A stretch of DNA of 64,000 nucleotides from Climacium dendroides. Lineage: Eukaryota; Streptophyta; Bryopsida; Hypnales; Climaciaceae. Of this stretch, positions 33,447-45,721 are shown piece by piece. The stretch is taken from contig CATNNA010000001.1 in the NCBI GenBank assembly GCA_950106755.1, forward strand, positions 682,001 through 746,000, in the 5' to 3' direction. The notes beneath the pieces are model-generated. The model saw nothing but the letters and a program-made list of their open reading frames with translations. It did not search any database and was not told where the DNA came from. A program made the position numbers and the translations under genes. Each line of letters opens with the position of its first letter. Position 1 is the first letter of the stretch.

Positions 33447-36400
33447 TGTGGGAGCACGGAAATCCAGTCTTTAGGTTTAGAAAGGAAATAAGGGGAATAG
33501 AGCTCTTTTTACTCCCTATTTTTTTTGTTTTTCTTTAGAAAAGTAGACCGTAAGTAGTTAGGGACCGGATATCGGAAGAGGGTTACTTTAGAATAGATAA
33601 TAGTGTTAACAGAAGTAACCGGAAACCGAAAGTTCGGAAACGGCATAGATAGGTCAGGAGTAGGTCAGAGTGATTTTCATTAGAAACCGGAAACCGGAAT
33701 AAAATAGAAGATCGGAGACCGGAAACGGAAGATAGGCAATCCGGGTGTAACGGGTGCCTACCTAGTTCTAGACCATACTTGAGAGCGGGTCTATTTTGGG
33801 GAAAACAATCACTTGTAACGGCCCGGGTGAGTGCAACCCTAGAAATAGGAGGGACAGGTGGCTCAGACCTCCTTTTGCGCGGAAGCTACCTTGAGAAGAG
33901 ATTGGTGAGGAGCATTCGAGGTGTACTTATATGACAGCCAAAGAGAAGAAGTTACAGGCTCAGTTTACGGACCGGATTAAGGACAAACGGGTCTTGAGAG
34001 GAGAGTTCACTTAGAAGTTCACGTATGAGTGTGGAGTCAGGAGTGTACTGGTGAAACGACTTTTGAGGTGGGTCCTTGAGCAGAATAGGAGACTAGAGTG
34101 CGAGTGATTGTAAGACTTCAAATAGTGATTCCGGTCACTGAGAGGGTTTGAGAGAACAGCCCACGATGATGAGAGAAGAGGTAGCTGTATCCTTGCGCAT
34201 GGTGAAGCCGGTGGCACCAGCGGATCCACGAGAGAAAGCGGAGCTAGAAGAAGACCTCCGACAGATGGGGTGTGAGGGATTTCTAGCCCGGCCATGGAAT
34301 TTGAAAGACGAGGAGATCGTGAGGGAGGTAATCGGCGCGCCGCTAAGGAAGTGGAAGGGGACGTCGAGAAGCCGGCCTGAAGACTGGACTCCAACGCTGT
34401 GGAGGGAGACGTACGATTTCAAGAAGACGGACAAGGGACCGGCTTCCCGGACGGATCGCTTCTACGTGGGTAAGTTCCAGAATCCCCCAACGAAGAAGGA
34501 TGGTTTCCCTATGGCAGAGTGCATAAATGGTAGGGAGAAACGTTTAATGAAGTACCTAGCAGCCATCCTTAGTCCAGAGCGACCAAACAGGATTACAGTC
34601 ACCTTGGCGAACACTATTTTTGGTGCATTGTCGGGTGACCGGAAAGTAGATTGGGGCGTAGTGATGAGAGATCAGATCAAGAGATTGGTAGGAGGTATAG
34701 GGAAGTCTAAACCTTCCCCTATAACCCCTTTTCTCTACCACTTGTATCAAGCACATGGCTGGCTTACAAATAGAGAGATAGATTCATATAATACAGCTAG
34801 AACCATGTCAGAATTCGATATAGAAGACCCGGATGAAGAAGCCAGGCAAGAAGAGGAAGATTCAGAGGCAAACACTATACCGGTCAAGGAAGCTAAGTCT
34901 CAGTGGAGGAGGCAAGACCGGAGAGAGAAAGACTCAAAGATAGGAGAGGGTAGTAAGGGAGTCGATCCGGTTTGGAACTAGGATCCCCTAGGTCGAATTG
35001 TGAGGGAACTCAGTGAGTTCCGGGTCCAATATGGGAAGAGCCAGGAGACCATTCAAGAACTATGTCAGCTACTGAAGGTCAGTCAGCCACAGCAGCTCGT
35101 TGCCCAACTAGACCGGAAGATGAAGGAAGCGGTGAAGAAAGAGCTGAGCGAAGCCGCGAGTAAGGTGGACCAGCTAACAAGGGAGTTGGAGGAGAAGAGA
35201 GAAGAAATGGACCAACAGAAGAAATTCTCCAAGACAGCCGCAAAAAACCTTCAGGCGATCCGGGAGTTCATCAGCAATCCGGGCGAAGTCATCAACAAAG
35301 CAATGTTATTTGACGAGAAGGTGATGGAAACCGGAAAGCAAATTCCAGCCAACCTGATGATGGCGTTAGTGTCCTACCACCGCAAGATGGAGGCAATAGT
35401 GGAGCCATTGCGCGAGGTGATGAAGGAGGTAGAAGAACGAAGAGAGCGGGAGTAGGGACCGGAAACGGAACCGGAACTCGAACTAGCACCCTTTTCGGTC
35501 ACCGAAGAAGAAGCAAAGGCGAAGGACAAGATGGAGGACGTACCAAGTTCTTCCATCCGGTCAGAGCCTAAAGGAGAAATGACTTCCCTACTAGGGGAGG
35601 TAACTGACGTTGCTCTTAATGCAGCGCGAGCAGTAGAAGCTGCTGAGGAAGAGAAGACCGGAGAAGTGGAGACAACAAGCAAGGCGAGGGAACAATCGAA
35701 GGAAGTGAAGGCCACAGCTGAAGAGAAGACGAGATCTGGACCGGAACCATCTGAGAAGAAGAACGTGCCCAAACCAGGGCTGAGCACCAAGTTTATCGAC
35801 CTAAGTGAGTTATCTCCAGTCTCTCCAACTCCTCCTGCAAAGACACAAAAGGTATTTCCTTCCACCCTACTCAACTTAGCTTTGGGAAGCGAAATTGGAT
35901 CAATGGAGGAAAGGAAGACCGGATCACAAGGGCAAGAATCCGGGAAGGGCAGATCGATTGAGGAAACCACTCCTCAGAGTGCTAGGGCCAATGTTCCGCC
36001 CACACCAACCACGCAGAAGAAGAAGCCTCCAATTATGACACATAAGAAGAGGACGATTCTAGAGGACGATGACAAGGAGGAAGAAGAAGAAGAAGAAGAC
36101 GAGGATGAAGAATCCGGTACTGAGGAGGACTCGGAGCCGTATTCTGACCCGGATCAAGCACTGGCAGAGACTTGCGCAACCAAGGCTGCAGCATCCAAGA
36201 AGAAGAAGCTTACCGCTTAGGGTAAGGTACGCCAGGGACAGAAGACCGGAACCGGAAAGAAGCCGGCCGTGAAAAAGTTAAAAACTTAGAAAGTTACGTA
36301 GGGTAAATTTCTGAGGATAGGGTGGTGAAAATCTGAAGTTTTGGGATAGTTGTACATAATTAGGCAGTTTACTTTTTTGAGTGATACGGCCACTAGCAGT

Positions 36401-37732
36401 TGGAAAGTGACCGAGTCCGTAATTATAGGATCTGAGATCCACTTTTAGCGGAAGTAGTGGGAGTTTTGAATGAAAGTCAACAGGGCTAGAAATTAGTAAG
36501 GGAGTGAAACGTGTTGAGCCCTGATTGGCTGGAGCGTTACTTTTAGGTTAGGATTTTGAGGGAGTAGTTTAGTATTTAAATCCGGGACTTCTTTGGTCCC
36601 GGTGTGCATCTTTATCTTACCTTCTTATATTCATGAGTACCTGGGAGTTCGCTCTTGGCGTGATTGAAAGAAATCATAGTTGTGTGTACTTGACACTTGT
36701 CCGTGTTTTGGAAGTCTAGGCTGGAAAGTGAGTGTAAGTGAATACAAGGTGTACCCGGATGCTAAGTTTATCCGGTCTAGTATTGAATTAGTGCGTGTGG
36801 ATGGAGGCAGAAGGGATCTCTAGTGTGGACTAGGAGTGGACTCGGAAGGGAGTATGGATTGAAGACCACTCTCCGGAAAGAGTAAGGGTTAGCACGCCTC
36901 CGCAGCGCTTGTTTCCCCTCTCTTCCCCGCTAGTTCAGACCGGATTTAGGACTAACTCAGTAGGTTGTCGTTGTAGCATTGGTTAGGAGGGATTAGACCG
37001 GCTTGCGTGATCTGCTGGACATGACTACGTTTCCTTTCCAGTTGTGAGGATGGTCTGTTTTTTCATTTGAAGGATTTGAAAGTATATTTTTGAAAGTTTA
37101 ATCACATAGTGAAACTTCTAACACTTTAAAATGGAAAGGTAGGAGTTAAGCTTCCTTCCTAAAGCCCAATTAAGCAGATCCCTCGTCGAGAGGTTAAAAT
37201 CCACATGGCTACAATTAGAGATCTAGACTGGATGTGAATACTAGAGGTTAAGGTTAAATCTGTGGAAACGCAGATTCCGGTTACGGTCTGAAAAACGTAA
37301 ATACATGTAACTACCAAAGGTGTGTGAATAGAAGTGTTGGGAGAGTTACAGGGTAGTGTAAAGTCGTGGGGTAGTAAACTAACCAGTTAGAGAGTCTGTG
37401 TGATAAACCAATGGGTGTTAGACCGGAATCAAATCCGATCAGTGTTGTTAGATCGGGAAGGTCCGATCTAAAGTGTAGTAGTAATTGTTGGACCGGAGAG
37501 ATCCGGTCGTGTTTGTCCAAGGAAACAAGGAGGCCAAGTGGAAGTTCCGGTCTATTGTTTTGCTTGGGGTTTTGTGTTTGTGTGTATTTCGTGACCATTA
37601 CTCTACCATTTTCCGGTAATTGTGAACCTAGGAAATTCGATCTTCGTGGAAACGATACTCGAGTCACTTTAGGGCCTCTTTTAAGAAATATTGAGCCTTA
37701 GAGAAGGATTTTTGCTTTCCTGTGCTACGACA
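33447..37732 (+). mobile_element. Retroelement D: coding solo-LTR-like unit, best preserved
   Basis: It begins TGTGGGAGCACGGAAATC and ends CTGTGCTACGACA. Flanks GTAGT (33442-33446) and ATAGT (37733-37737) form a 5-bp duplication with one mismatch. Start and end are imperfect inverted repeats (TGTGGGAGCACGGAAA against TGTCGTAGCACAGGAAA). It sits between the termini of beta and gamma, outside both. Its start and end do not share a direct LTR. Confidence 0.8.
34148..36292 (+). pseudogene. Gag-like / coiled-coil ORF of retroelement D, near-intact
   Basis: One frame without any frameshift runs from about 34148 (ATG 34166 or 34169) to 36220, interrupted only by TAG at 34979 and 35453. It then reads past TAG 36218 into a short basic tail. 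Domains in order: gag-like (CEGFLARPWNLK, TLANTIFGALSGDRKVDWG, TPFLYHLYQA), an acidic linker, a long coiled coil (KMKEAVKKELSEAASKVD), a Pro/Ser-rich part (DLSELSPVSPTPPAK), a Glu/Asp stretch and a Lys-rich tail. No zinc knuckle, protease, reverse transcriptase or integrase motif is visible. It would form a multimerising nucleic-acid-binding protein if translated; this is inference. Confidence 0.7.
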
Positions 37733-37737
37733 ATAGT

Positions 37738-38566
37738 TAGAAGGATGAATCTAAACTCTTATCAATATTAAGTTCAAAAGCCCATAATATGTCCAAAGCA
37801 CATAGTCCCATCACTTTGTAAGCTCCAACAAATGTACACCTAAATTTCTACTTTTTTAAGTCCTTTATAATTCACAAATACTATTGAATAAAATGTGGAG
37901 GATTTGTCATAAAGGTTGTAGGGGCCTTAATGTTTGAGAAAAATTACTTCCAAATTCACTTCAAAGTAGGCTAAAAAATAAACTACTTTCTACGAGACTT
38001 CATACAAAGTAACAACCAATTAACAAGACATATATGGAGGACTTGAAGCAAACCTCCACTTTCTCTATGAAAGGCCACCACTGAAGGCCACCACTGGAAG
38101 AACACTTTTCAAGTGTGGGCAAGCTATGAAAGTCTCATGCTAAAATCGTTGGATCACAATCTTGTGCACAAATTTGTAAGAGTTCATGTAAGCATGAATG
38201 GCTACTACATTTCTTAATTGAAGAGTATTTATAAATAATACATTTCCTATAGATCGTTAGGGAAAACATTAGCAAGAGCATATATAGCCTTAATAGAACC
38301 TCAAAGGTAGAAAACAAACAAAAATGTTTATTGGTCTATATAGAATAGGTGCATACATCACCAATTTCAAGAAGGTTAGCATTGAATTCACTTGTTTACA
38401 TGCCATGATTGAAGTTGTGCTTAATAAGTAGGATTTATTTTTGGATTTGGGATGAGCTAAAGGTGAACACTGAGGTTGAATTCATTATTCTAATTACAAT
38501 TGTGGATTGCAAATTGAAAAATTGAATTCTAATGATGTAAAGATTATCTTCAATATAGTAGTGAAA
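37738..38566. other. AT-rich spacer between retroelement D and giant element gamma
   Basis: Nothing recognisable is present: no open frame, no palindrome family and no terminal motif. With 33219-33441 it forms the only stretch right of 19 kb that is in neither a giant element nor a retroelement. Confidence 0.5.
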
Positions 38567-38612
38567 TAAGGCCTTATTCGTTAAAATGAGACAAATTGCA
38601 GTCTCATTTTAA
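38567..38612. repeat. Left terminus of giant element gamma, with subterminal hairpin
   Basis: The end starts TAAGGCCTTATTCGTTAAAA and continues TGAGACAAATT. TTAAAATGAGAC (38581-38592) pairs perfectly with GTCTCATTTTAA (38601-38612). It is near identical, in inverted orientation, to the alpha end at 19011-19038 and similar to the beta end at 33218. The gamma transposase gene ends about 540 bp inside. Confidence 0.75.
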
Positions 38613-39109
38613 TTTTTCATACATGCAAGGTGGAAGAAGGGTTCATTAAATTGAGACTTGAAAATGTCAAATATGTATTTCATTAATTTTATACTATTAA
38701 CTAAAGTAGCACAAACTCAAAAGTACATCTCGATTTACTAATTCCTTTGTAAAAAAGAAAACAAAATAGTCAAAGATATTATGAAGTGAGACATTTTTAA
38801 AAATCAAAACTTTCATATGTCAAAAAACTAATGTATACATGGAGGATAGCAAACTTTAACATGAAATTAAACATATGAATTACCAAAAATTCACCAAAAA
38901 CATTTAGAATACAATACTTGGAGACGCAATAGTAATAAAAAAATTTACTATTAATAGAAATCAATTTCTCATACATAGGCACACTACCATAATAAAAATA
39001 ACCAATACATATATGAATGTAAACATGCCCAAACTTGTTAATAATTACAATGAGTGCTCTAATTGAACTACCAAAACAACATTTGTCTAATAAAATTATG
39101 AACTATAAG

Positions 39110-39800
39110 TCATTCTTCAATCATAAAACCATCGTTATTTGCAGTAGTCGTGAAGGCTGCCACTGATGCCTTAATAATTTGAATTTGTAGACTTGGAACC
39201 CTCACCTTTAGATTTTTAGTTCCATCATGAAACCGTGGCTTCCAAGCTGTCATGATACAATCTGTGCTTGACCATGTTGAAGGTATAACACTATCTTCAC
39301 GCCACACAATCCCTTGTTTGGTGTCCCAACCCTCATATGTCTCCATATTAATGTGCCGATCCGAAGTAGGCCTCCAATATTGGATTTTGATCATATGCAT
39401 ATGCCCTAGATCGGGACTCGGAGCCGTAATAGCCCTAGCGAGCCAAAATGGTTTTGGATCACCATCAGCAGGACGCACTGCAACAAAAGAACCTGCGTGT
39501 GTATCACAAGCAACACGAAACGAAGAACGTGGACGATCACGTTTACGTCCAATAAAGTTGGCATCCTCTGCATTTTCTTCACGCAATGTGCCATTTCTTT
39601 GCATTTGATCTGTTTCATCATTGGCAATCCTTGAAGCTGGCCAAAATCCATCAAGTAATGCCTCTCGTACCTAAAGAGGTGCATCTAGAGCAGCTCTGAT
39701 GCCTTTCCAATACTCTTCTAGTGGACCATTCTTCTGCCTGTACTCTCCACTATGATCATTGTTTGCCATTTTGTTCCAATGTTTAACATAGCCATTCAAA
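39110..39800 (-). pseudogene. 3' part of the gamma DUF7869-type gene
   Basis: This is the C-terminal part of the gene whose 5' part is at 59007-61165; delta separates them. Joining at the GG of 59006-59005 restores KKGLNGYVKHWN without a shift, matching KKGLNSFIAHW in beta. The C-terminal domain has RPRSSFRVACDTHAGSFVAV, then PKPFWLARAI and MTAWKPRF, and is shared with 40615-41187. One TAG lies near 39674 after LDAPL. The open piece 39110-39604 is intact. Function of this domain unknown. Confidence 0.8.
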
Positions 39801-40614
39801 CCTAACGCTATATTCAAAATTTTGGGAGTTTAGGACTCTCCCAAAATAATATTGTCGATTTTGATACCAATACGAATGGATGTTTTGTATATAATTTAGG
39901 TTGACAAATATTAGACATACTAATTTTTTAATGTATTTTCCATTAAAATGAGAGTGTAGTGACATACAAAGTCTCTAATTCGAACATTAGGTCAAATTTC
40001 AAGCACCAATGCTAACATTAATATACAGAAAATCTTTACTTTTTGAACACCAAGTCATGAGCTTTGAAGTTGGTTGTAAAGGATGGTTCATGTCATTCAA
40101 ACGGTCTGAGTTCAATTCCCATTGAATATGAATAAGCGGTTGAGGGAGAGGCATGACTTGGTACTGCCTAATGATCTATGCATGCAGCTAGGAAAGTTGT
40201 AACAATCAATCGGCCCCCTATCCGAATTGTGACAATTACTTAACACAATTATCAAACACATAGTCATTAGAACCACTACCCATTTTTTCCAGTTGCTTCA
40301 AATTATCAATAATATTCGTCATAGATATTATAACATAAGTGCTTCAACAAAAATAAATTAAAACATAGAAAAAAAATAAAACTCAAATGTACTTAGAAGC
40401 AATTTATTATAATTGAAATTGAATACTCTTGTTTTGTAAAAACAAAAGCTACATTTCAAAGCATATAAACAATACCAAACTATAAATCCAAACCAACAAA
40501 ATTAAAGTATATGCCATCTACTACAATATATAAATTCCATCCATTACACACAATATGTGGATGGGAAATACAAAATAAAGCATACCACATATACCCTTAT
40601 ATACATATGGCTTC

Positions 40615-43452
40615 TCAATTATAGGAAGTCAAGCTCTCGTTAATGACTTCAATTTGTATAGCAGGGATCTTAATCATGCACTCCTGAGTGTCTTTCTTGA
40701 TCCTCGACTTCCACGCTGTCATAAGAGCATCAGTGTGTTGCCAAACAGGAGGTTCAGTTTCATCTACCTTCCAACGCAGACCTCTTTTGCTGTCCCATCC
40801 GGTGTAGAAATCTATAACATCTTGATTCCTTGATGTTGGACGGAAGTATTGAATACGGACACAATTCGGATTTTCTGGGTTGCAGTTCGGATCAGACAAT
40901 GCCCTTGCAATCCACACCGGATGAGTGTCACCATCTGCGGGGCGAACCGCAACAAAATAGCCTTCAAACAAATCTCGAGCTACCCGAAAGGATGGATTTG
41001 GACGACCACTCAACGGCCCAACGTACGGGTCATCTTCCCCAAACTCTTCACGCTCTTCACCATCCTCGTTCAATTCATCCGCTCGGTCTGCTACTACTCG
41101 TGAAGTTGGCCAAAAACCATCTCTCAAAACACCAAAGGTAGGTAATGGTTCCATCAACGCTGTCTTGACGCCACGCCAGTACCTCACTATGTGCTCGTAA
41201 CGTCTTAGTTAATCCCCGGTGACGTTTGTATTGCATAAATTGTCCCAATATTTCACGAACCCCGACACACCTTTGACGATGTCATCTAAGCCTTTCATAG
41301 GCTTCAACGGAACAAGCAGCGGTTCACCCCGTGGCCACAAACTTCACCCTTCAACATCTTCTTTCCATAATTTGATGCCTCTTCCGTCTTCTCCTAACCA
41401 CTCTGCATCAGTGCAAAGAAGTTTGTACTTCATGACAGGGCACCCCGTTGAGTCCAGATAGAACTTCAACTGATGTGGTTTTGTGTGTCCAACGAGGATG
41501 TCATCACCATCAACAAGTGACCCTATTATAAAACCCTTGAAATCGGGCACTTCTTCAATAAGGTGAGGGATAACGGAGATGGAATCCACATCCATGAACG
41601 ACTTCATTAGTACTGGTACTGTTGAGAAGTTGTCTTTCTTCAAATCCATGCTCCATCTTCCAAACAACGCATCTATGTCGTCATGTGTGTGACCCACAAT
41701 CATGAAGTTCACGTACACTTCCCGGAAGATTTTGTTTGCGACAAGTAAAGACCAAAAACAGAAAACATATCTATTCTTGTTGTCTCCAGTGACATTGTCC
41801 ATCTGCACGTTCAAAATGGGCGGTAGCCGCATGGCTGGAGCTAAAGTATTTGGCAACGGTGGTAGTGACACATTGCACATGTCTGCACCCTCTAGCACAG
41901 CCTTAAACAAATTAGTGGACTTTGAATTTTTGAACAACTCTCGAGAAGAAGACTTCGGAACTAACTCTAAATCTCGCAACAACTTTGCCATTGATCCAAC
42001 GGTATAGTTGGAGTCATGGGAGAAGACATCCAAGCCATAATGTGCGTAGCGTACATCTGCATGACCATGTGCAAGCATGCCCGTCACAGAAACTGGTAGC
42101 TTCATGAGGCCATCGAGTTCTTTACTCTTGTGAGAGAACACAGGACAAGCGGTTTTCGAGTGATCCATTTTGTCATGTATGATTGTAAGACATTCATGCG
42201 GAGACTTGAATGACAACTCTCGATTGATGTAATATACATCCCTATGGGCACGAGCAATGGTAAGATGCCTATCCAATCTTCTTGCCCATTTCAAAGCAGT
42301 TTGAGATCCACTAATAGCATCCTTAACAAGCTCATTTAGCTTGTCACAAGTAGCACACCGAGCAAAATTATCCCTTGGCTTCTTCACATCGAATTCCGAG
42401 AACTTTGTGGACCTTATTTTACTCAAGTTCGAAGTGGAGATCTCCTTCAATCCGAAAGCCGCATTGGAATCATTGAGTTTCTTCAATTGGTCTTTCCGCT
42501 GAAATGAGGCCGGAAGAATCTTTGACACGACCTTCTCACCTGCCTTCAGACTCCGGGTGCGATGCGGCATATGATTGGCTTCCCTGTCAAGGATACACTT
42601 TAAAGAAGCTATTGCTTGTAGGGTATGTTCTCTAGGCTTCAACAATCCTGTATTACCGTGATCCCTTGCTTCTCGATCGAGCTTCATGTATTTTGAATAG
42701 CGATAGAATGTAGACTCAGCAACCCCTGCAATAAACATCCATGCGCGCAAACACACATTTATGCCTTCAATTGTAACCATCTTCCTTCGATGTGCACCTT
42801 CATGAATTTGTCTGTGCACATCAGTCTTCATGAAGGCACGGTGTTTAAATGTTGAATTTCTGTACATTCTTTCTCGAAATGCCCGAATTTTCTCCCTCGG
42901 GAACGGTTGGACACAATTCTTATTGCAGCAGACCTTGCTAGACACCATGTTGATTGAATCCTGTGTAAGGAGGTCTTTTGCTCTGACAGCAGTTTGACGA
43001 GGCGGATTTCGGTTGGCACTTGCATAGGGCCTAGCAGATTTAGATGATGGTGGATTCATTAAACTTGCTTGCAGACGGTTGAATTTGTCTCTCTGTTCAT
43101 GATCGCGTAAACTAGCACCACGACAGTGCACGAGCTCAATAGGCCAAGCTACTAATGAGAAGACATTTTCTTCAGAAATGTCCACTTCAGAATGTAATTT
43201 TGAAATGTGCACTGATACATGAGTGTCTCCAAGAGGTCCAGTGACACCAAGTACAAGATCTGAATTCACACTATGACAAGTACCTTCTCCAACAAGAACG
43301 CCCTCTCTATTATACAAAGTAACAAACCTTGTATTCCATTTTTGTCGAGGAAGCCCTTCACACTCAGGAACGCCAGCACTCATTTCTTGAAGTACTTGGA
43401 GTTCATCGTCTGATGAGTCCATGAGGTCAAGTGGGACATCAACGGAGTCCAT
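40615..43452 (-). pseudogene. DUF7869-type candidate transposase, delta copy (two nonsense codons)
   Basis: From ATG 43452 one frame of 945 codons runs to 40615 without a shift, broken by TGA at about 41344 and TAA at about 41211. Landmarks by residue: Cys cluster VCCNKNCVQPFP (about 173), helix-turn-helix-like VCLRAWMFIAGVAESTFYRY (about 231), ARCATCDKL (about 361), IIHDKMDHSK (about 421), MLAHGHADVRYAHYG (about 457), QMDNVTGDNKNRYVFCF (about 548) and VGHTHDDIDALFGRW (about 584). A separate C-terminal domain (about 760-945) has RPNPSFRVARDLFEGYFVAV. The Asp residues in the last three central blocks are candidate metal ligands of an RNase H-like fold; this is inference. The Cys-rich plus helical N-terminus fits DNA binding. 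It is the best-preserved of three copies. Confidence 0.8.
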
Positions 43453-43554
43453 ATTATCTGTAAATATGAACCACAATCCGAATAGAAAATTAATAGATGA
43501 AGAAAGACCTATCAAATTTTATTTAATGTAATTTATTAATTTATGTAAATGCAG

Positions 43555-44695
43555 TTTAGGGTGGACCTCCCTAAAATGCACAACTAGACAAACAAAGTTC
43601 TAGATCAATGAAGACCAATCTGATCGAAATTAATGATCATTGTACGGCTAACAACCCTTATCTGCTTCACAGTAGTGTGAAGTTTTCTGAACACAGATGG
43701 CGTAGACCTCATTCATTTTCTTAATCTGTCAATATCAATGGTGTGGCAGTTTTAGGCGAATAGCATGACCACTTTCTCAGATTTTAGAAACTAAATAAGA
43801 CATCCCCTCATATTTTCTTTCTTAAGTACGAAAATTGTGGCATTTCAATTTAGGGCGAACCTAAATAAAAACTGCATGAACATAGTGTGAAATATTTCAG
43901 ACTCGACATGCTGAAACCCTATAAATTGAACATGGAAGAAGTGTATTTTAGGGCGGACCTCCCTAAACTGCATGACCGGTAAAAACTACGTGAAGGTTGT
44001 CGAAGTCCTTTCTAAATTGAACAAGAACTTGCTTTGTTCACTATTGTGCAAGTAATGAAACTATTGCAATGCAATTTAGGATGGACCGTCCTAAAGTGTA
44101 TGTCCGGACTCTCCGTGTATTGAAGATATAGCAGTACCTACCTAGTTAATGCTTCTAAAACATTTAGGTTTGTCAATATGTAGTTTAGGACGGACCGCCC
44201 TAAACTGCAATGACAGAATATATAGCGTAAATGTAAATTGTCTTTATTTCAGAGGGTAAATGATGCATTGCAATTTAGGGCGGACCGACCTAAACTGCTC
44301 GTCATACTAGTAAAAATTATACTATATAGAATATAAATTAAGGCATTGATGCATTTCATTTTAGGGCGGACCGACCTAAAGTGCATATCCAAATTGTTGA
44401 TTTTGTGATTAATTATTAGAAACCCCAACTTATTTAAGTCTTCAGAAAATATTTAGGTTTGTCAATCTGCAATTTAGGGCGGACCGCCCTAAACTGCATG
44501 AATAGGGTCAAGGAAATTGGATTCAGTGTTAGTGTATTTTGTTGTCATATTCATAAAATTATTTCCGATCGCAATGCAGTTTAGGGCAGACCGACCTAAA
44601 CTGCACTTCTTACAAAAACGTAATATACTCGACATGAAATACAAATCATGACATGGTCTACTTGCGTTTTAGGACGGACCGTCCTAAATTGCACG
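43555..44695. repeat. Delta palindrome array upstream of the transposase gene
   Basis: About ten copies of the delta palindrome lie at roughly 43556, 43951, 44078, 44186, 44273, 44360, 44473, 44579 and 44666, plus half-sites near 43858. The core is arm TTTAGGGCGG, central A, and the reverse-complement arm; the best copies extend by GCA or TGCA on each side. From 43951 the spacing is 85-127 bp, mostly near 100. The copy at 44473-44493 is perfect. The array begins about 100 bp before the transposase start, so it may act as operator or recombination sites. Confidence 0.85.
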
Positions 44696-44699
44696 TCTT

Positions 44700-45650
44700 C
44701 AAAAACATGTAGCCCAAGAAGTTTCTAAATATAGACCCGGATTTTACGGCTACAAACCAGGGTACCTATTCACACCGCAGAAATTGAATTCAATATGATA
44801 ACTTAAAATTGAACTTGTACTTGAAAATGTATGAGCACATTGCAAATTCCTCAATACGAAACTGAAATGTACAAGAAGAAGTGGAGAACTCTGTCGAACT
44901 TGAAATCTGTTGCGTTACATGACTATGTACAAAGTATTGGAGTGCTAGAAATGTCTGGACAAAGAAAATGCTTTCATCTGTTGGTTGTACGCAAAGCGCA
45001 CCTTGAACTGTAGAACACCTCGTCCAACTGTGCCACGTTTAAAGTCTTCAAACCACAACAGAAGAAAATGACAACAATGAATAACAGAGAGCTTGAACAG
45101 GTTCACGATCACATAAGAAAAGCCAAATGAGAATGAGAACGACACTAACAATCTCAACGCGCATACACAAAGCACCCGGCCACCTGCGCCAGGGGGAGCA
45201 AAGTTTTGGCGCCGGAGGGGGGCCGCGCCATAACAAAATGAATTCAAATTTCAAATTTTTTTTCGGGAGATTCGTTTTCCACTTTGTAGCACTTTTTCAG
45301 GCCACATGATCTTTGGAAGAAGTTTGTGTAGTCTTTCATTAGAAAAATAGTCGTCCACTTGATAGTGCTTACTTTAGATTCAAGCCTATTTCAGGTGTTT
45401 GCGGATTTGCAAAGTCAACTACTGGAAATTTTTTTCACAAATCACAGTGTTGACAAAGCAAATTTTGCGCGCGATTTTTTGTCTAACATTAAAGATTTCC
45501 AGAAGTAGGTGAGACATTCTCTCCTTCCTTTTCCTTGCCACGCAACAATGCATGTGCAAAGAATGTATTGAACTTTTGTAACTTTGTTGACTTTGCGTTT
45601 CAAAAATAAAATCTCTTTGTTTATGAATGTTGGTGTACAAAATGTAAACA
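44700..45650. other. Non-coding stretch after the first delta palindrome array
   Basis: No convincing gene is visible. It contains a GC-rich patch (45170-45235) with a run of Gs next to an AATTCAAATTTCAAATTT block. A similar pair of a G-rich patch and CAAATTTCAAATTTC occurs near 63850-63885 in gamma. This suggests a shared promoter or leader on the far side of the array from the transposase gene. Confidence 0.35.
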
Positions 45651-45654
45651 ACGC

Positions 45655-45721
45655 TTTAGGGTTTAGGGTTTAGGGTTTTAGGATTTTAGGGTTTAGGGTT
45701 TAGGGTTTGGGGTTCAGGGTC
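45655..45721 (+). repeat. Telomere-like repeat tract
   Basis: About seven degenerate TTTAGGG units (with TTTTAGGA and TTTGGGG variants) lie in tandem. TTTAGGG is the usual plant telomere unit. It is internal to delta, so it is an interstitial tract and not a chromosome end. Confidence 0.8.

Noticed and set aside
43555..44695. CRISPR-like array of palindromic repeats
   Set aside because: The repeats are 21-31-nt odd palindromes with about 80-bp related spacers in a plant nuclear transposon, with no cas genes; the spacers resemble each other.
45655..45721. Chromosome end at the telomere-like tract
   Set aside because: The tract is short, degenerate and inside an element whose flanks are known on both sides.
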